Of a stretch of DNA of 64,000 bases, positions 10,602 to 22,501 are shown piece after piece. This stretch comes from Cunninghamella blakesleeana (taxonomy: Eukaryota > Mucoromycota > Mucoromycetes > Mucorales > Cunninghamellaceae), in the NCBI GenBank assembly GCA_017871115.1, contig JAFCIZ010000008.1:1116001-1180000 (forward strand). Reading direction: 5' to 3'. Under the pieces are notes generated by a model. The model was not told the origin of the DNA. It searched no databases and saw nothing but the letters and a program-made list of their open reading frames with translations. Both the position numbers and the translations under genes were made by a program. Each line of letters starts with the position of its first letter. Within the stretch, counting starts at the first letter, position 1.

Positions 10602-10689
10602 TTCTTGTTGAGACGGTGACTTTGTAAATTTATATGAATTTGATATAAAAATATTTAATTTTTCTAATTAAAAATTTATGGTTTTTTAT

Positions 10690-11110
10690 GTTTTTAGTGT
10701 ATTTTTTTTATTTGAATTGTTAGTTAGATTAAATCAATCGCAGAAAAAAAATTATTTTATCTTAAATTTCTTGTAGAAAAGCAAAACGTTGCATTTTTTT
10801 TTATAATTATCTTTTATTATATAAAGTACAAAAAAAGTTATATAATCGAATTCTTTATAACTGAAAGTTTTCTACTCTTGTTTTAGAAAAGATAACTCTA
10901 TAATAAAAATATATAGTAAAAATAAAAATATCTGCCGTAGACTACACTTTTTTTTAAAAAACTTCGGAGACTCTCACTTTTTTATTTTTTTTAGTCGCAG
11001 ATACCCTTTTTTTATTATTATTTATAATATAAACAAAGGTAATTATGCATTATAATATTATAATACACCAATGTATCAAATACTGTAAACAAAATATAAA
11101 GAGTGTTATA
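10690..11110 (+). repeat. Diverged direct repeat, left copy
   Basis: It aligns with 12825-13253 over about 420 bp. Landmarks: TTATTTGAATT, a TTAAATCAAT..GTAGAAAA or CAGAAAA stretch, a perfect TTATATAATCGAATTCTTT, CATAATAAAAATATATA-type sequence, a CTTC.GAGAC stretch, and ATTATTTATAATATAAA..A. The copies enclose a decayed cysteine-rich ORF and an APH-like ORF. No retroelement ORF is present between them. Confidence 0.75.
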
Positions 11111-11147
11111 TATATATATTATTATTATTATTATTATTGTTTATCTT

Positions 11148-11360
11148 TTATTTTATAATACAAACAAATCCAGAACCTGTATTTCCACATGATGCAACGT
11201 TCATAGGTTCATTCAAAAAATCTTCACAATGAATTTCATCTTTGCACTCCAATTTGAACATTACCATAATACCTGTTGGATTAACTTCACATATTTCCGA
11301 TCCGAAATTACTTAATAATTCGTAGCACTTACTGGATTGTACACTGTTACAATGTTTAAC
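11148..11360 (-). pseudogene. Decayed cysteine-rich secreted-type ORF
   Basis: An open frame on minus without a start codon reads as a cysteine-rich domain: seven Cys in about 67 residues, with SSKCYELLSNFGSEICEVNP and VASCGNTGSGFVCIIK before the stop. Just upstream, in another frame, is a hydrophobic run (ISLILLVNIFLLNL) that looks like a signal peptide. The two parts suggest a small secreted cysteine-rich protein broken by a frameshift and loss of start, or a gene with a missed intron. I do not recognise the family. Confidence 0.4.
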
Positions 11361-11550
11361 TTAAGATTCAGAAGAAATATATTGACTAATAAGATTAAAG
11401 AAATTTTAAATAATTATAGTATAGAGTAAAAGAAAGATAAAGAGCACAATTATTTTTTTTAAAAGCTTTTTCTAATTTTTAATTTAACTTTATTTAAAAA
11501 ACATATTGACCCGCGTTATATTAAGATGCGGAGCTAGAATTAAAATACGC

Positions 11551-12153
11551 TCAAATAAAATCAAGGTACCTATGAATAATATTTTCCAACTCAGCTGGGT
11601 AATAACCTGAATATCTCCATTGACGTATACCGATTAGTTCATTATTCTTCAAAACAAAACTTTCGTAGTTCAATCTCATATGGCAAAATACATTTTCCCC
11701 AAAAAGATGATTTTTTTCAGCATTTCTGAGATCTAATAAGATACGTCTACCAAGATCAGTTCCTTTCAAACTCTTTGGTATTATAATAAACTTTTCTGCC
11801 ACCTGATTAACTGCCTCTTCGAAATAGTTAATATATTCTTCAATGGTAGAAGGTCCAAAGAGAACAAGCATGATGGGCGTGTCTATATGTCCCGTACTAC
11901 CTAATTCGGGTCCAATTTTGCTTGGCCAATACCATTTAGATGCCGACATTTTATGAAGAAATTCCTTGAACATAATGGCATCTTTCATGATTTCATACTT
12001 ATATGGATTATTATTCCATTCTTCTAATGAATGAATAACATCTCCCATTATATATTCACCAGCTAATAATTTGTTATATTTACCCCAATGCTCAATATAA
12101 TATTTGGCACCATCCAAATATCTAACACTATCAGCTTTTGTACACGATTTCAT
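11551..12153 (-). CDS. APH-fold protein lacking catalytic residues (putative pseudokinase)
   Basis: One exon of 200 aa. The C-terminal third resembles the catalytic lobe of fungal aminoglycoside-phosphotransferase-like (APH/choline kinase fold) proteins: a GPSTIEEYINYF stretch, then CHMRLNYESFVLKNNELIGI, then RQWRYSGYYPAE, matching the family pattern HGDxxxxN...GIIDWExAGYYP. The catalytic Asp of HGD is Arg (HMR), the downstream Asn is absent, and the metal-binding Asp of DWE is Gln (QWR). The ATP-binding N-lobe is largely missing (family usual length about 270-400 aa). It may be a pseudokinase or the decaying end of a longer gene. It lies between diverged direct repeats. The assignment rests on pattern matching by eye. 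Confidence 0.55.
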   Translation of the reverse strand: MKSCTKADSVRYLDGAKYYIEHWGKYNKLLAGEYIMGDVIHSLEEWNNNPYKYEIMKDAIMFKEFLHKMSASKWYWPSKIGPELGSTGHIDTPIMLVLFGPSTIEEYINYFEEAVNQVAEKFIIIPKSLKGTDLGRRILLDLRNAEKNHLFGENVFCHMRLNYESFVLKNNELIGIRQWRYSGYYPAELENIIHRYLDFI

Positions 12154-12824
12154 TTTTTTTAAAAAAATAAATAGAGTGTATAGTATAATAATTCAAGTAG
12201 GAAGGTTGTTGAGCTTGATTAAAATAAAATGAAATGGATGTTTATATGTGAATATGCTATAAGGGGAATTTAATTAATATTTTAATTAGGAATATAGTAT
12301 TGTTTACTTATCTATTTTTGTGTATTAATTAGAATGTAGTATAATATGATTATTATTTAAATAAATGATATCTATAATAAATATTTGTTGTTGTTGGCAG
12401 ATTAAATATATGCTGTTGAGTTTATAACGTATTGATATTATATTGGTATTTTTTAAGTATGTATTTTAATATGGCAAATACAATAATAACAATTCAGCAA
12501 AATAATACAACAAAATAAAGGGTCAGTTAAATTCGCTTACCTTATCTTATTTTATTCACATTCATTTATATTATTTCTAAAATTTGGTCGCCTATATTGC
12601 ATCTGACATATTAACAATCTGTACTTTTTTATTTAGTTTAATTTTAGTTATTATTTTTTTATTTACATTCTTGAGCCTAACCACCTCAGGACGAAGCACC
12701 ACACGCATCATGAAGGAGTGACTTTGGAAGCACCTATGAGTTTAGTAGTATAAAAAATAAAAGTTTTTTTTTAAAAAAAAGAAAAAGAGTAATGATTTAT
12801 GTTTTATGCATCTTTTAGTCTAGA
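12154..12824. other. Intergenic DNA with possible tRNA-like remnant
   Basis: No gene seen. At about 12676-12730 there is an unusually GC-rich island for this region. On minus it reads GTCCTGAGGTGGTTAGGCTC, resembling a tRNA D-arm region, followed on + by GTGACTTTGG, which also occurs beside the intact tRNA-Lys (10617). It may be the remnant of a duplicated tRNA locus. Confidence 0.3.
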
Positions 12825-13253
12825 TCAATGTATTTCATTTTTATTTGAATTACAAGTTAGGTTAAATCAATTGTAGAAAAAAATATTATTTATTATATTT
12901 TAAATTTTTTTGTAAAAAACAAAGCATTTTATTTTTTTTATTTATTTTTATTATATAAAGTACAAAAAAGTTATATAATCGAATTCTTTTTAATCGTAAG
13001 TTCTCTGCTATGGTTTTTGAATAAATAGCCTCATAATAAAAATATATAAAAAAAAGTGAGAATATCAGTAGTAGTTTGTATTTGTCTTTTTTTATATTTT
13101 TAAAGCTTCAGAGACATTTTATTTTTTATTTTTTTGTCGTTGGAACTTTTATTTATTATTATTATTTATAATATAAATAAAAGTAAACATGTATTATAGT
13201 ATTATAATACACTTGTATATCAAATATTTTAAACCAAATAGAAAAGGTGTTAT
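12825..13253 (+). repeat. Diverged direct repeat, right copy
   Basis: Partner of 10690-11110. By eye roughly three quarters of positions match with scattered indels, so the duplication is old. Confidence 0.75.
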
Positions 13254-13452
13254 TGTTTTTTATAGGTCCCAGCTTTTTTTTAATTAATGCGTTTGTATAA
13301 AACAGCATAACGTAAAATATTATGTGATTATTTAAATATTTATTAAATCAATTAAAAAATTATTATATATTGTATTGAGTAGTAAAGTTTTTTTTCAAAA
13401 AAAAAAAAAAAAAAAAAGAATAAAGAATAAAAAAGAAAAGAATATATATACA

Positions 13453-16400
13453 TTATGAACCTTGTTCATTTTCTGTTGTTTGTTCATTGTTAGTCGATTT
13501 TTGTGATAGAGCAATATCCTTTTGCTGTTGTTGATCAAGCTGAACATCAACAGCACGAGCATTTTCAAAAACCCAACGTCCTACTCCACCCGGATTTTTA
13601 TTATTATTATTTACTTGTTGTGTAGGACCATCTAAAGGAAGACTTTTTTCGTTATTATTTTTCATATTATTATTATCCATCAATAATTGATCATCCTGTT
13701 GTAATTGTTGTTGGTTATTACTGTTGTTATTATTATTGTAATAATTGATTCCGTGATGATATATTATTGTAGCCATTGTATCATCATCATCTATATATTC
13801 TTCATCTCCATTGATTTTTAATAAATAAGCACGTGTGGAAGCCCAAAACGAAGTTAACCAATTAGCATCACTACAGGCTTCTTGAAATTTCCGTCTTAAA
13901 TAATCAGGATGTTGTAACTGAGAAGCAGAAGGATCGCGGCGACGATTAACCAGTTGAGGGGTATGATTTGTATATAAACGATTGTTTACCCAATAAAATC
14001 CTTTCCCATGTTGTCTAATTTGAACAAAGGCTACACCAGTTCGATGAATATATTGATCGTATTTATAAGGGCATTTTAAATAAGGATAATTCACTTCGAC
14101 ACCATCGTTCTTTTTAGCATGATCAAAATGAGTATCCGCTTCCACATCCAATACAAATCCAAGATGTCTTACAAGAGCTATTTCATAAAATTGTTCAGGA
14201 ATATCATAATTAATATTTAAATCGGAGACAGGAGGGGGTGGGATGATTAAAGGAATAGGGACAGGACATTGGAAAGGGTTATTATTTTCTGAATCATCAT
14301 ACGCTTGTTCCATGGATCCTTCAACTACTTTTAATCCACATCGATCAGCTTGTAAACTCCAGGTACGTAATAATTCTTGTACTAATTGTGCTGTACATCC
14401 AAGCCAGTTCAATTGGAAATGGTAACAATTATTAGGGTTGTGAATGGTATCATAATAAAGAATAGCAGTTTCACGCCTATCACTCTTTTTATATGGATCT
14501 ACATCAATAATCATGGATCGTGCCATTTCAAATTCAATAATTGGTTTTTTAGGAGAGGAATCCATTCGAGTTATAGTTGGTGTAGTATTAGTAGCAGTAT
14601 TTGAGTTATTATTATTATTATTATTATTATTAGAGGCTGACATTGTAGTATTACTGGCATCATTAGATTGTTCATCTTTCTTATTGTTATTTTGTTGGAC
14701 TGCTGTTGACGATGATGATTGATGATGTTTTCTATTTGATGTTGTCGTTAAAAACCATGAACGTAAATTACTAGGAACAAATTCTTCATGAAATTGATAA
14801 AAATAATGCCCATCCAAAAAGCCATGCCGGTTGGTAGAGGATACAAATAAAGGAGGATTTCTTTTCATTAAAGAGTTACCAAAATTGACAGCTTCTTCTC
14901 TTGAATTAATATCATCCATGCGTTCAATAAACCATTCTACGCATTGGCTACCAATAAAAGCACCACGAAAGACTTTAAAATGCCATCTGCGATCCATTAA
15001 TTTAATACCTGTCTTTGGATCTCTCATTGCAGCTACAATATCTTTTGATTTTGAATCTTTAGTAATTGTTGTTGATCCAGTTAGATTCCCAATAGATGAA
15101 AATAATGTATTACCACTATTCCCATTCCCATTATTACTATTATTATTATTGTTATTTCCATGTGGTTGTTGCTGTTGTTGTTGTTGTGATTGTAATTGTT
15201 GTAGTTGTTGCTGTTGCTGTTGTTGGTATTGTTGCTGTTGTTGGTATTGCTGTTGTGCAGATTTAGAAACTTCAATAGATAAATAAGCAGAAGGGTCCAT
15301 TGTTGTGACTTTAATACCTAAATCCGTACCAATTTCTTTCTTTTTACGTCGTTGCATTTCATCCTTTTCACTTGGTGATAGCCATTTTGCTTTACGGAAG
15401 TTTTGAATCCAAGTATCAAATAAAGCCAATCTCTTTTCTTCTTCATTTAAATTTTCTTGGTTATTGGATCCACCAATATGCATGACGTTGGAAGGTAACT
15501 GTTCTCTAGGGATGACAATGAACCGAGCACGCCAAAATCTTAAATTATCTGTTAATTCTTCTTGATAACCAGCTACAAGGTGGTCCAAATAATTCCAGGA
15601 ATAATGTGGATTGGGAAATTTAAAGTTGACTGTTTTATCACGGTATCCAACTACATTTTTTGGCCATATCACGCATTTATAACTAATACCTTCTTCATTT
15701 TTAAACGTGGATGCTCTTACATAACGTCTTACTTCTACATTTTGCCCTGATGAGTCAAATGTTAATTGGTGAACTTGATGTCCCATAGATAGCCACCAGA
15801 CCATATGTTTCCATTTCATTTTATCATTATCATCTTGATTATTATTAACGCCTCCAGAAGTAGTCATAGTAGTAGGGCCATTTAGAGTAGAGTGCATATT
15901 ATTCATATTTTGTCCAAAAGTAGAATTAATCATAGAAGAAGACATAGGTGCTGTTGTTGTATTACTTGCTGTTCCTTTATTAATGTTATTAATATTATTA
16001 GAATGAATAACGCTAGGTTGTTTTTTATGAATGATTGATGTTTTATTATTATTATGTGACATAAAAGATGAATGTTGTTGTTTTTGAATGACGCCAGCTT
16101 TTGAAAATGCATGGCTGATTCCACTTGGAGCTTTCACATTGCTTTTATGATTATTATTCATACCAGAGGAAAGAATACCGTTATTTGAATTATTATTATA
16201 ATCACCACTACTACCCATGGATACAGGATTCATCACTTTACCTGCAACAGGAGCTGCAGTTGTCATTGCCTTTTGATAATAAGAGCTACCAGTAATATCC
16301 ACAATAATTTGAAAACCTTGCGCCAAACGTTGACTGATCATTTCTGTTAATAGAATTTCCGTCTTTTTCAGTTCAGATAAATTACGATCACCTGCTTGAT

Positions 16401-19400
16401 ATAAATTAACATCTTCACTTGCTGATACTGTATACATATAGTGAGTATATAATTGTTTCAATTCTTCATTTGAAGGGAAATAATCTGTAGTTAAAGGTAA
16501 ACATGCTGGAGTGACTAAAGATTTCCAATATACAACAGGGCCATCATAAATAGCTTGTTTTGGTAATGCATGTTGCCAACGTCGTAAATGAGATGTAAAA
16601 AGTAAAGATTGATCAGTAGGATTACAAGGATTAATAATAATATGTTTTGTTAATGCACGGTTGTTCCAATTATGTGAAGGAGAAGATCGATTTCCACCTT
16701 GGGGTCCACTAGTACCACCACCGCCGCCACCAGTGCCACCAAAACTAGTTCGCATACCATCACTATTATTTGATTGTTTGTTTATAGAAGGTAAACTACT
16801 CATACCTGTATTTTGTTGAGGAGAATGGTTACTTGATTTTCTTCCATCTGTTGTTCTATTTGTACCAAATCCACTTTTATTGTTATTATTATTAATGGGC
16901 ATCGGATCCACTGTACTAGAACTAATCAAAACCGATTCATCGTCATCACCAGTAGAGTTGTTGTTAGTTGGATTATTAGTATTTTGATGATAGTCATTAT
17001 TATTATTGGTGTTCGCAGTAGCGGCTTGTGTTATTAATTTCATTTCATTGCTATTCATTGTATTTCTTCTTGATACACGATATCTTGAATCATCACTTAC
17101 ACCGCCTCCACTACTACTATTGGTTATACCATAACGGGGATGAGTTGGTGAACTTCTAAATAAATCAGATATTTTTGTTGTGCTATTATCATCTTTACGG
17201 ACATTATCATCAAAAGTAATTTTATTATTTAGTAGTTGAGATTGAGACATAATGGATGTTATACGTCTATGATCATTGTGGTGCCAGGTCTACAAATAAA
17301 TAATAAGCACGTGCATACATGGATGTTTTTATGGTTAGCTGTCTTTCTTTTTTTATTTTATTTTTTTATTTTATTTTATTTTAATTTACCATAGTTGATT
17401 GTTTGATATTAGCCGTTCTTGAAGCATTTTCGTTACTTTCCAAAGAATTTTTTGATAAACCACTTTTAATATTACCACCACCACCAGAAAGTTTCGCATT
17501 TTGAGTAGCCACAATCACACGCTTATTAAATCTAGGTTCCAGTGTATCTTTAAAAATAAAATTATCATACTGTTCGGTATCTATGGGTGAGCTGCTATTG
17601 TTATTGATGATTTGAGATTGATCACCATCGCTATCATCATATTCTTCTGTTTTACTTTTAACAGACTGAATTTGTTGTTCCAAAGTATGTCCAAAATAAG
17701 AAGAACGTCTTGTAATGGCAAAATTAGCAGATCTTGATAAATAAGAATCACCGTTACCAAGAGAATTATGATGAGGACCTAACGTTACCACACCATCGTC
17801 CGTTTTTAATGAGGATTTGTCATTCAAACTGCTACTACTCTTTTGAGATCTTAAACTTTTATTTCCAAGTAAAATTGATGAAGAAGATGGATGGTTATTA
17901 TATTGTTGTTGTAAGTAATGTTGGTATTCTTTGTTGGATAAAAATGGTATATGAACACTAGCAATATCACTTTCCATGATCCCCATCATTTGAATTTCAT
18001 ACATTTTACATCTTGCCATGAATTTATCTTGTTTTAAAAATTTTCCAGTTTCGTGATGATAAAAACTACAATCAATCCAATGAGGAACTGAAAAATACCA
18101 ACTGGTTGGCATGCCAGGTTTGTCATCATAATAAAAAGGGTCTTGGTAGCCAGCTGTTATTAAATTATTGGAGGGACCATGGCTGTTTTTCCAATCGGGC
18201 GAATTATTGTTATAATTAATGGTTTGTTTACTATATCTATTTGACGTGATAGGGTTATTATTACTATTATTATTGACGTTATCATACGATTCTTCGTGTT
18301 GGGGAGGTGGACTGGATTTATAACGTAATAAAGGTGTAATGTGTAAAGGTAAAGGTGAAAGGCAAACTAAATCCATAGCAATCCCATTATCAGACATACG
18401 CTCATTGGTAAGTCGTAATAATTTTTTTTCTACTGTAAATTTTCCAGCACCAGGAGTGACAAGGATGATCGATAAACCAGTTCGCATGAGATCACGATCT
18501 ACATAATGCCTATCAAATGGGTTTAAAGCCAAATTCACTGCTTCTAAAATGTTTCCTTCAAAAGCCATGGCAATTTGTCCATTCACGGAAAAGACCCCAT
18601 TATCTACTCTTGTCAGTATACGTTGTTGAAACTGCAACTGTTCTTCTTTCAAAGGTCCAATAATGGATGTCCAATCATCAGTTGTTTCCCAGTCGGCCAA
18701 TACTTTATAAAAATCTTTATAATATCTTCCGTCTTCATGCTGACAAATACTTTCATCATTTTTAAATCCATCAATTAAATTATAAAATACTCTAGCAAAT
18801 AGTACTATAGATACAACATGATTGGTTCCTTCCTCATTCCATCGATTAAAAAGCTGAGGTAAAAAATTATTCACTACTTTTTCATAATAAAGTTCCCCGT
18901 CTTCATCAAACTCCCACATTTCTCGAGACATTTGAATAAAAACAAAATATTTTGCTGATCCTGATCTGAATATCATACGCGTTGTGTCGCTAATATAACC
19001 CGAAGTTACCTATAAATGAATATATCCATATAAAATTGGATAAAATAAAATTAGTACTAATAGCAAGCATAAATCATTTTGATATATATATTATATAGTA
19101 CATACTTCTTTTTCACCTGACCACATTTTTTTGACAGTAGTTTTAATAGCACCAGCAAATAAAATTTTCTTTTCCAAGTAAGCACAAGTACCAGCTAAAC
19201 TCTGTTGGAGTCTCCACATATCACTTCTACCCAAGTATTGCTCTTTAAATCCAAGTTCAACATGATCCAAAGTTACGTGAGGAGTATGAGGATCAATCTA
19301 ATCATATTAATAAAAAATAAAAGAAAAAGGAATAAAAGTCATTGTTATTATTGTTATCATTTTAAAAATATAAAGAAAAGGGATTGTTCACTTTACAAGC

Positions 19401-19687
19401 TCAATATAAATTTCAGGTCGAAAACGTAGTTTCAATCTTTCAGCGATATCTTTTGAAATAGAAATCTAATAATTTTTTTAAAAAAAGAGAAAAGGAAATA
19501 CATTAGTTTTGTTAATCTTAGAATTTTTTTCAATAAAATAATTCAGTAATATGTGAGCTTATATAAATAACTAACTTGTAAGTGATGCAGTCTTCCTATC
19601 GATTCGCGATCAGCACAAGTTGCTTTGACGATAAGAGGTTCTAATTCTACTGTTGTATTATTATTATTATTGTTGTTGTTGTTGTTA

Positions 19688-19725
<38 letters not shown>

Positions 19726-19911
19726 GTTGTTGTTGTTATTCAAAAAATGTAAACGCAAAAGTTGACCGTCAGTAATAGTTGGAAAGGCTTCAGGGTTAAT
19801 AACGGCATCTTGACTAAAAGAAGATATTGGGTCATGAATCCATAATATAGTAGGTTTTGTAGTTAGTAATGGTCCTGGAATAGGGTTATCAGATTTATTC
19901 AATGTGGGCAT
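13453..19911 (-). CDS. IML1: Iml1/DEPDC5, GATOR1 (SEACIT) subunit
   Basis: Five exons on minus, 19576-19911, 19397-19465, 19106-19297, 17390-19009 and 13453-17289, give 2017 aa. Iml1/DEPDC5 is the GAP-bearing subunit of GATOR1 on the vacuole/lysosome, which turns off TORC1 via Rag GTPases when amino acids are scarce. Signatures are VELGFKEQYLGRSDMWRLQQ, then MWEFDEDGELYYEKVVNNFL, ILVTPGAGKFTVEKKLLRLT, DLVCLSPLPLH, and a DEP domain at about residues 1490-1575 (FKVFRGAFIGSQCVEWFIER). All exon phases agree. It is longer than human DEPDC5 (1603 aa) or yeast Iml1 (1584 aa) because of inserted poly-Asn and poly-Gln tracts, including a long Asn run in exon 1 (19667-19740). The core domains look intact. 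Confidence 0.95.
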
Positions 19912-20586
19912 CCCATCCGTTTTGACTTTTTTTATATTCTATAGTGGATTTTAATTATTGTTATTATTATTACTACAATAATAAAAAGTAATAATAAAAA
20001 TAATATTTATATAAAACAATAATAAAAGTGAGAAAGAAGTGCGAGAAAAAAAAAATTCCAAAAATATTTTTTATAAAAAAATGCGGGCTTTAAACCACTA
20101 TCTTTTGATCTGAGAATGAAATAATTCTTATTCACTATTTTATCAATTTGCCCATAGCGATTTATTATAACTCTCATTATTTTTTTGGTTCATAACTTTA
20201 ATGATATTTTGTGTATCTTAAAAAAATGTATAAATTCAATTTTAATTCCAATTCAATAAAGACCAGGCTTTTTCTTGTTTTAAAAACTTTTGTCATAACT
20301 TTTATTTTATTTTGATAATATCGCTAAACTACATATTCCTATTTATTGGAACTCTAACCCTCTTATCTGACTTTAATTTTATTATTTTTTTGCTATAAAT
20401 CACTTTTTTTTTTTTTTAATTGAGAATCTCCATTATTATACTTTTTATTATATTTTTATTTTATTGAGTGTGTATAAATTATATTAGAATAAAATCATTT
20501 CTTTTTTTTTTTTGTTGTAGATATATACATATATATACATATATATAAGTACCTATTATTCCACCTCAAAAAAAAAAAAAATAAGG
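19912..20586. other. Promoter region of IML1
   Basis: AT-rich spacer between the IML1 start and the 3' end of the J-protein gene, both on minus. Homopolymer and TA runs only. No motif stands out. Confidence 0.5.
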
Positions 20587-21792
20587 TCAAGATTCTTGCC
20601 TTACTCTTACACTTAATAAAAGGTATAATATCAAATTGATAGGTAATTCTATTATTAATTTACTAATAGCCAGCATTAATCTAATACGTTCACGAACATC
20701 GAATATGCCTAAATGTTTCATTTCCTGTTGAAGGTTATATATTTTCAGTATTTCTAATTGGCAAGTTTTATAATAATGATGTGTAGCTATTATATAATAA
20801 ATAAATAAATATTTTTTTTTAGTATGACAAGTTAATATATAAATATGTGTATTTAAAAATAAACAAACAAACAAAAAAAACTTACTATTGATGACACTTT
20901 TTAATTTTTGAAAAGCAGATTCAGTTTGATTGATCATATCTTCGGTTATATTTAATGAAGGGTGTGCCTCATTCATTGCACCTATTATTAGGGGGAAAAT
21001 CAAATGTCAAATAAATAAATCATAATATATTGACAATCATTATCTTCCCCTTTAGTGTTTCATCTTTCTTACTTAAAATGACACGCATCGTCTGAAATTC
21101 ACCATCCATAACCTCTGAATATAACTAAAAAATTAAAAAAACCGCCATAATATAAAAGGAAATTTAGGTTTTTTTTTTTATAGTTTGCTGCATATTTTTT
21201 TATATATATATTTATTTATAGGAAGGGAAAGATCCCATGAAAAATGATTCGGATACCTGTAGTACTACTTTTTCAAATATATCTTGTGCAGTATTTTTAT
21301 CAATATAGTTTGTCATATATTTCGATTTATCTTCATCTAAATCATATTTCATACGAGTTGATGGGTTTATAAGTGTTTCATGTGCAATAACTAATCCTAT
21401 ATACAATAAATATGTATCAAATAATAATAATAGGATTTAATATTAACCTTTTTTTTATTTCTATTTTTAAATATATAAATTACTTTGAAAACATTCTGTA
21501 GCTTGTGGATGATCTGGTATTTTATCTGGATGGCATAATCGACTTCTCTATTATAATACGTAAGGCATGGATAATAAAATGAATGAATAAAAAATAAATC
21601 CAAAAATGTATATATGTAGATCTTTATTATTATTATTACTTGAATATAAGCTTTTCGAATATCTTCGGTGGATGCATTTTTATCTACGCCCAAGACTTGA
21701 TAATAATTGGGAGCTAATAAAATATCCTCAACAATGGTATATTGAACTTCTTGGTGAGTTTCTATTTTTTTTATATCAGTAGCTATCGACAT
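20587..21792 (-). CDS. J-domain (DnaJ/Hsp40) protein
   Basis: Six exons on minus, 21640-21792, 21484-21547, 21257-21396, 21073-21124, 20886-20981 and 20587-20786, give 234 aa. The J domain is at residues about 27-95: NYYQVLGVDKNASTEDIRKA, then SRLCHPDKIPDHP with the HPD that stimulates Hsp70 ATPase, and VIAHETLINPSTRMKYDLD. HPD is encoded in the small second exon. No G/F-rich region, zinc finger or class I/II C-domain follows. The C-terminal half is helical, and the last 30 residues are hydrophobic (LIIELPINLILYLLL), possibly a tail anchor. It is a class III J protein whose Hsp70 partner and location are unknown. The last exon could be extended by one more intron at a GTAAGA near the end. Confidence 0.8.
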
Positions 21793-22501
21793 TTAAAAGA
21801 TGAATTTATGTATATAGTATAGATAATTATATTAAAACAAAGTAAACAAATAATAAAAAAAAAAAAAAGGAGAATGAGGGGGTATAAGTGAGATAAAAGT
21901 GAAAGAGAAGAAGAAAAAATGAAAATAGAAAATTAATTTCAGATAAAAAAAGCAAAAGAATAATCTAATTCATACCAAATTTAGTTATAATTTTCAACAT
22001 ATAGTTTGACTATATGATAACACTATAAAATCGGATTTATGATGTTTAATGATCCCTTTTTGTCCAATGAAAATAAAAGCGTCGTGTTTTTAAGAAAATG
22101 AAATAAATAAATAAATAAATAAACCCTCACTTAATAAATAACAAATATAATTCATTTGTTTTATCATTTTTTAATTTATATATATATATATAAGTATAAA
22201 TAATAAATAAATAGATATCTTTTGTTTTTATATATGTATATGTCCATTTGAATATCGTTTTTCATATGCATCTGCCTTACAAAATAAACAAAAAAAATTG
22301 GATTTTTTTTATATATTTTATTTAGAAACATATTGGATGTAGAGTTGTTTTTTCCCTTTTTAGAAAGACACAGATATAGTTGACATGATTAAAAAAATAG
22401 GTGATGAGAGTAATTATAATACTGAAAAATGATGTGTATTTGTATTTATATAAAACAAAAGAATAAAGATAATAATAATAACAATAAAAAAAAAAGATAA
22501 T
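21793..22501. other. Intergenic region
   Basis: Promoter side of the J-protein gene and 3' side of the eEF1B-beta gene, both on minus. Purine/T-rich runs; no gene seen. Confidence 0.5.

Noticed and set aside
14831..15286. 151-codon plus-strand ORF with poly-Cys/Leu
   Set aside because: Antisense shadow of the poly-Gln/poly-Asn part of Iml1.
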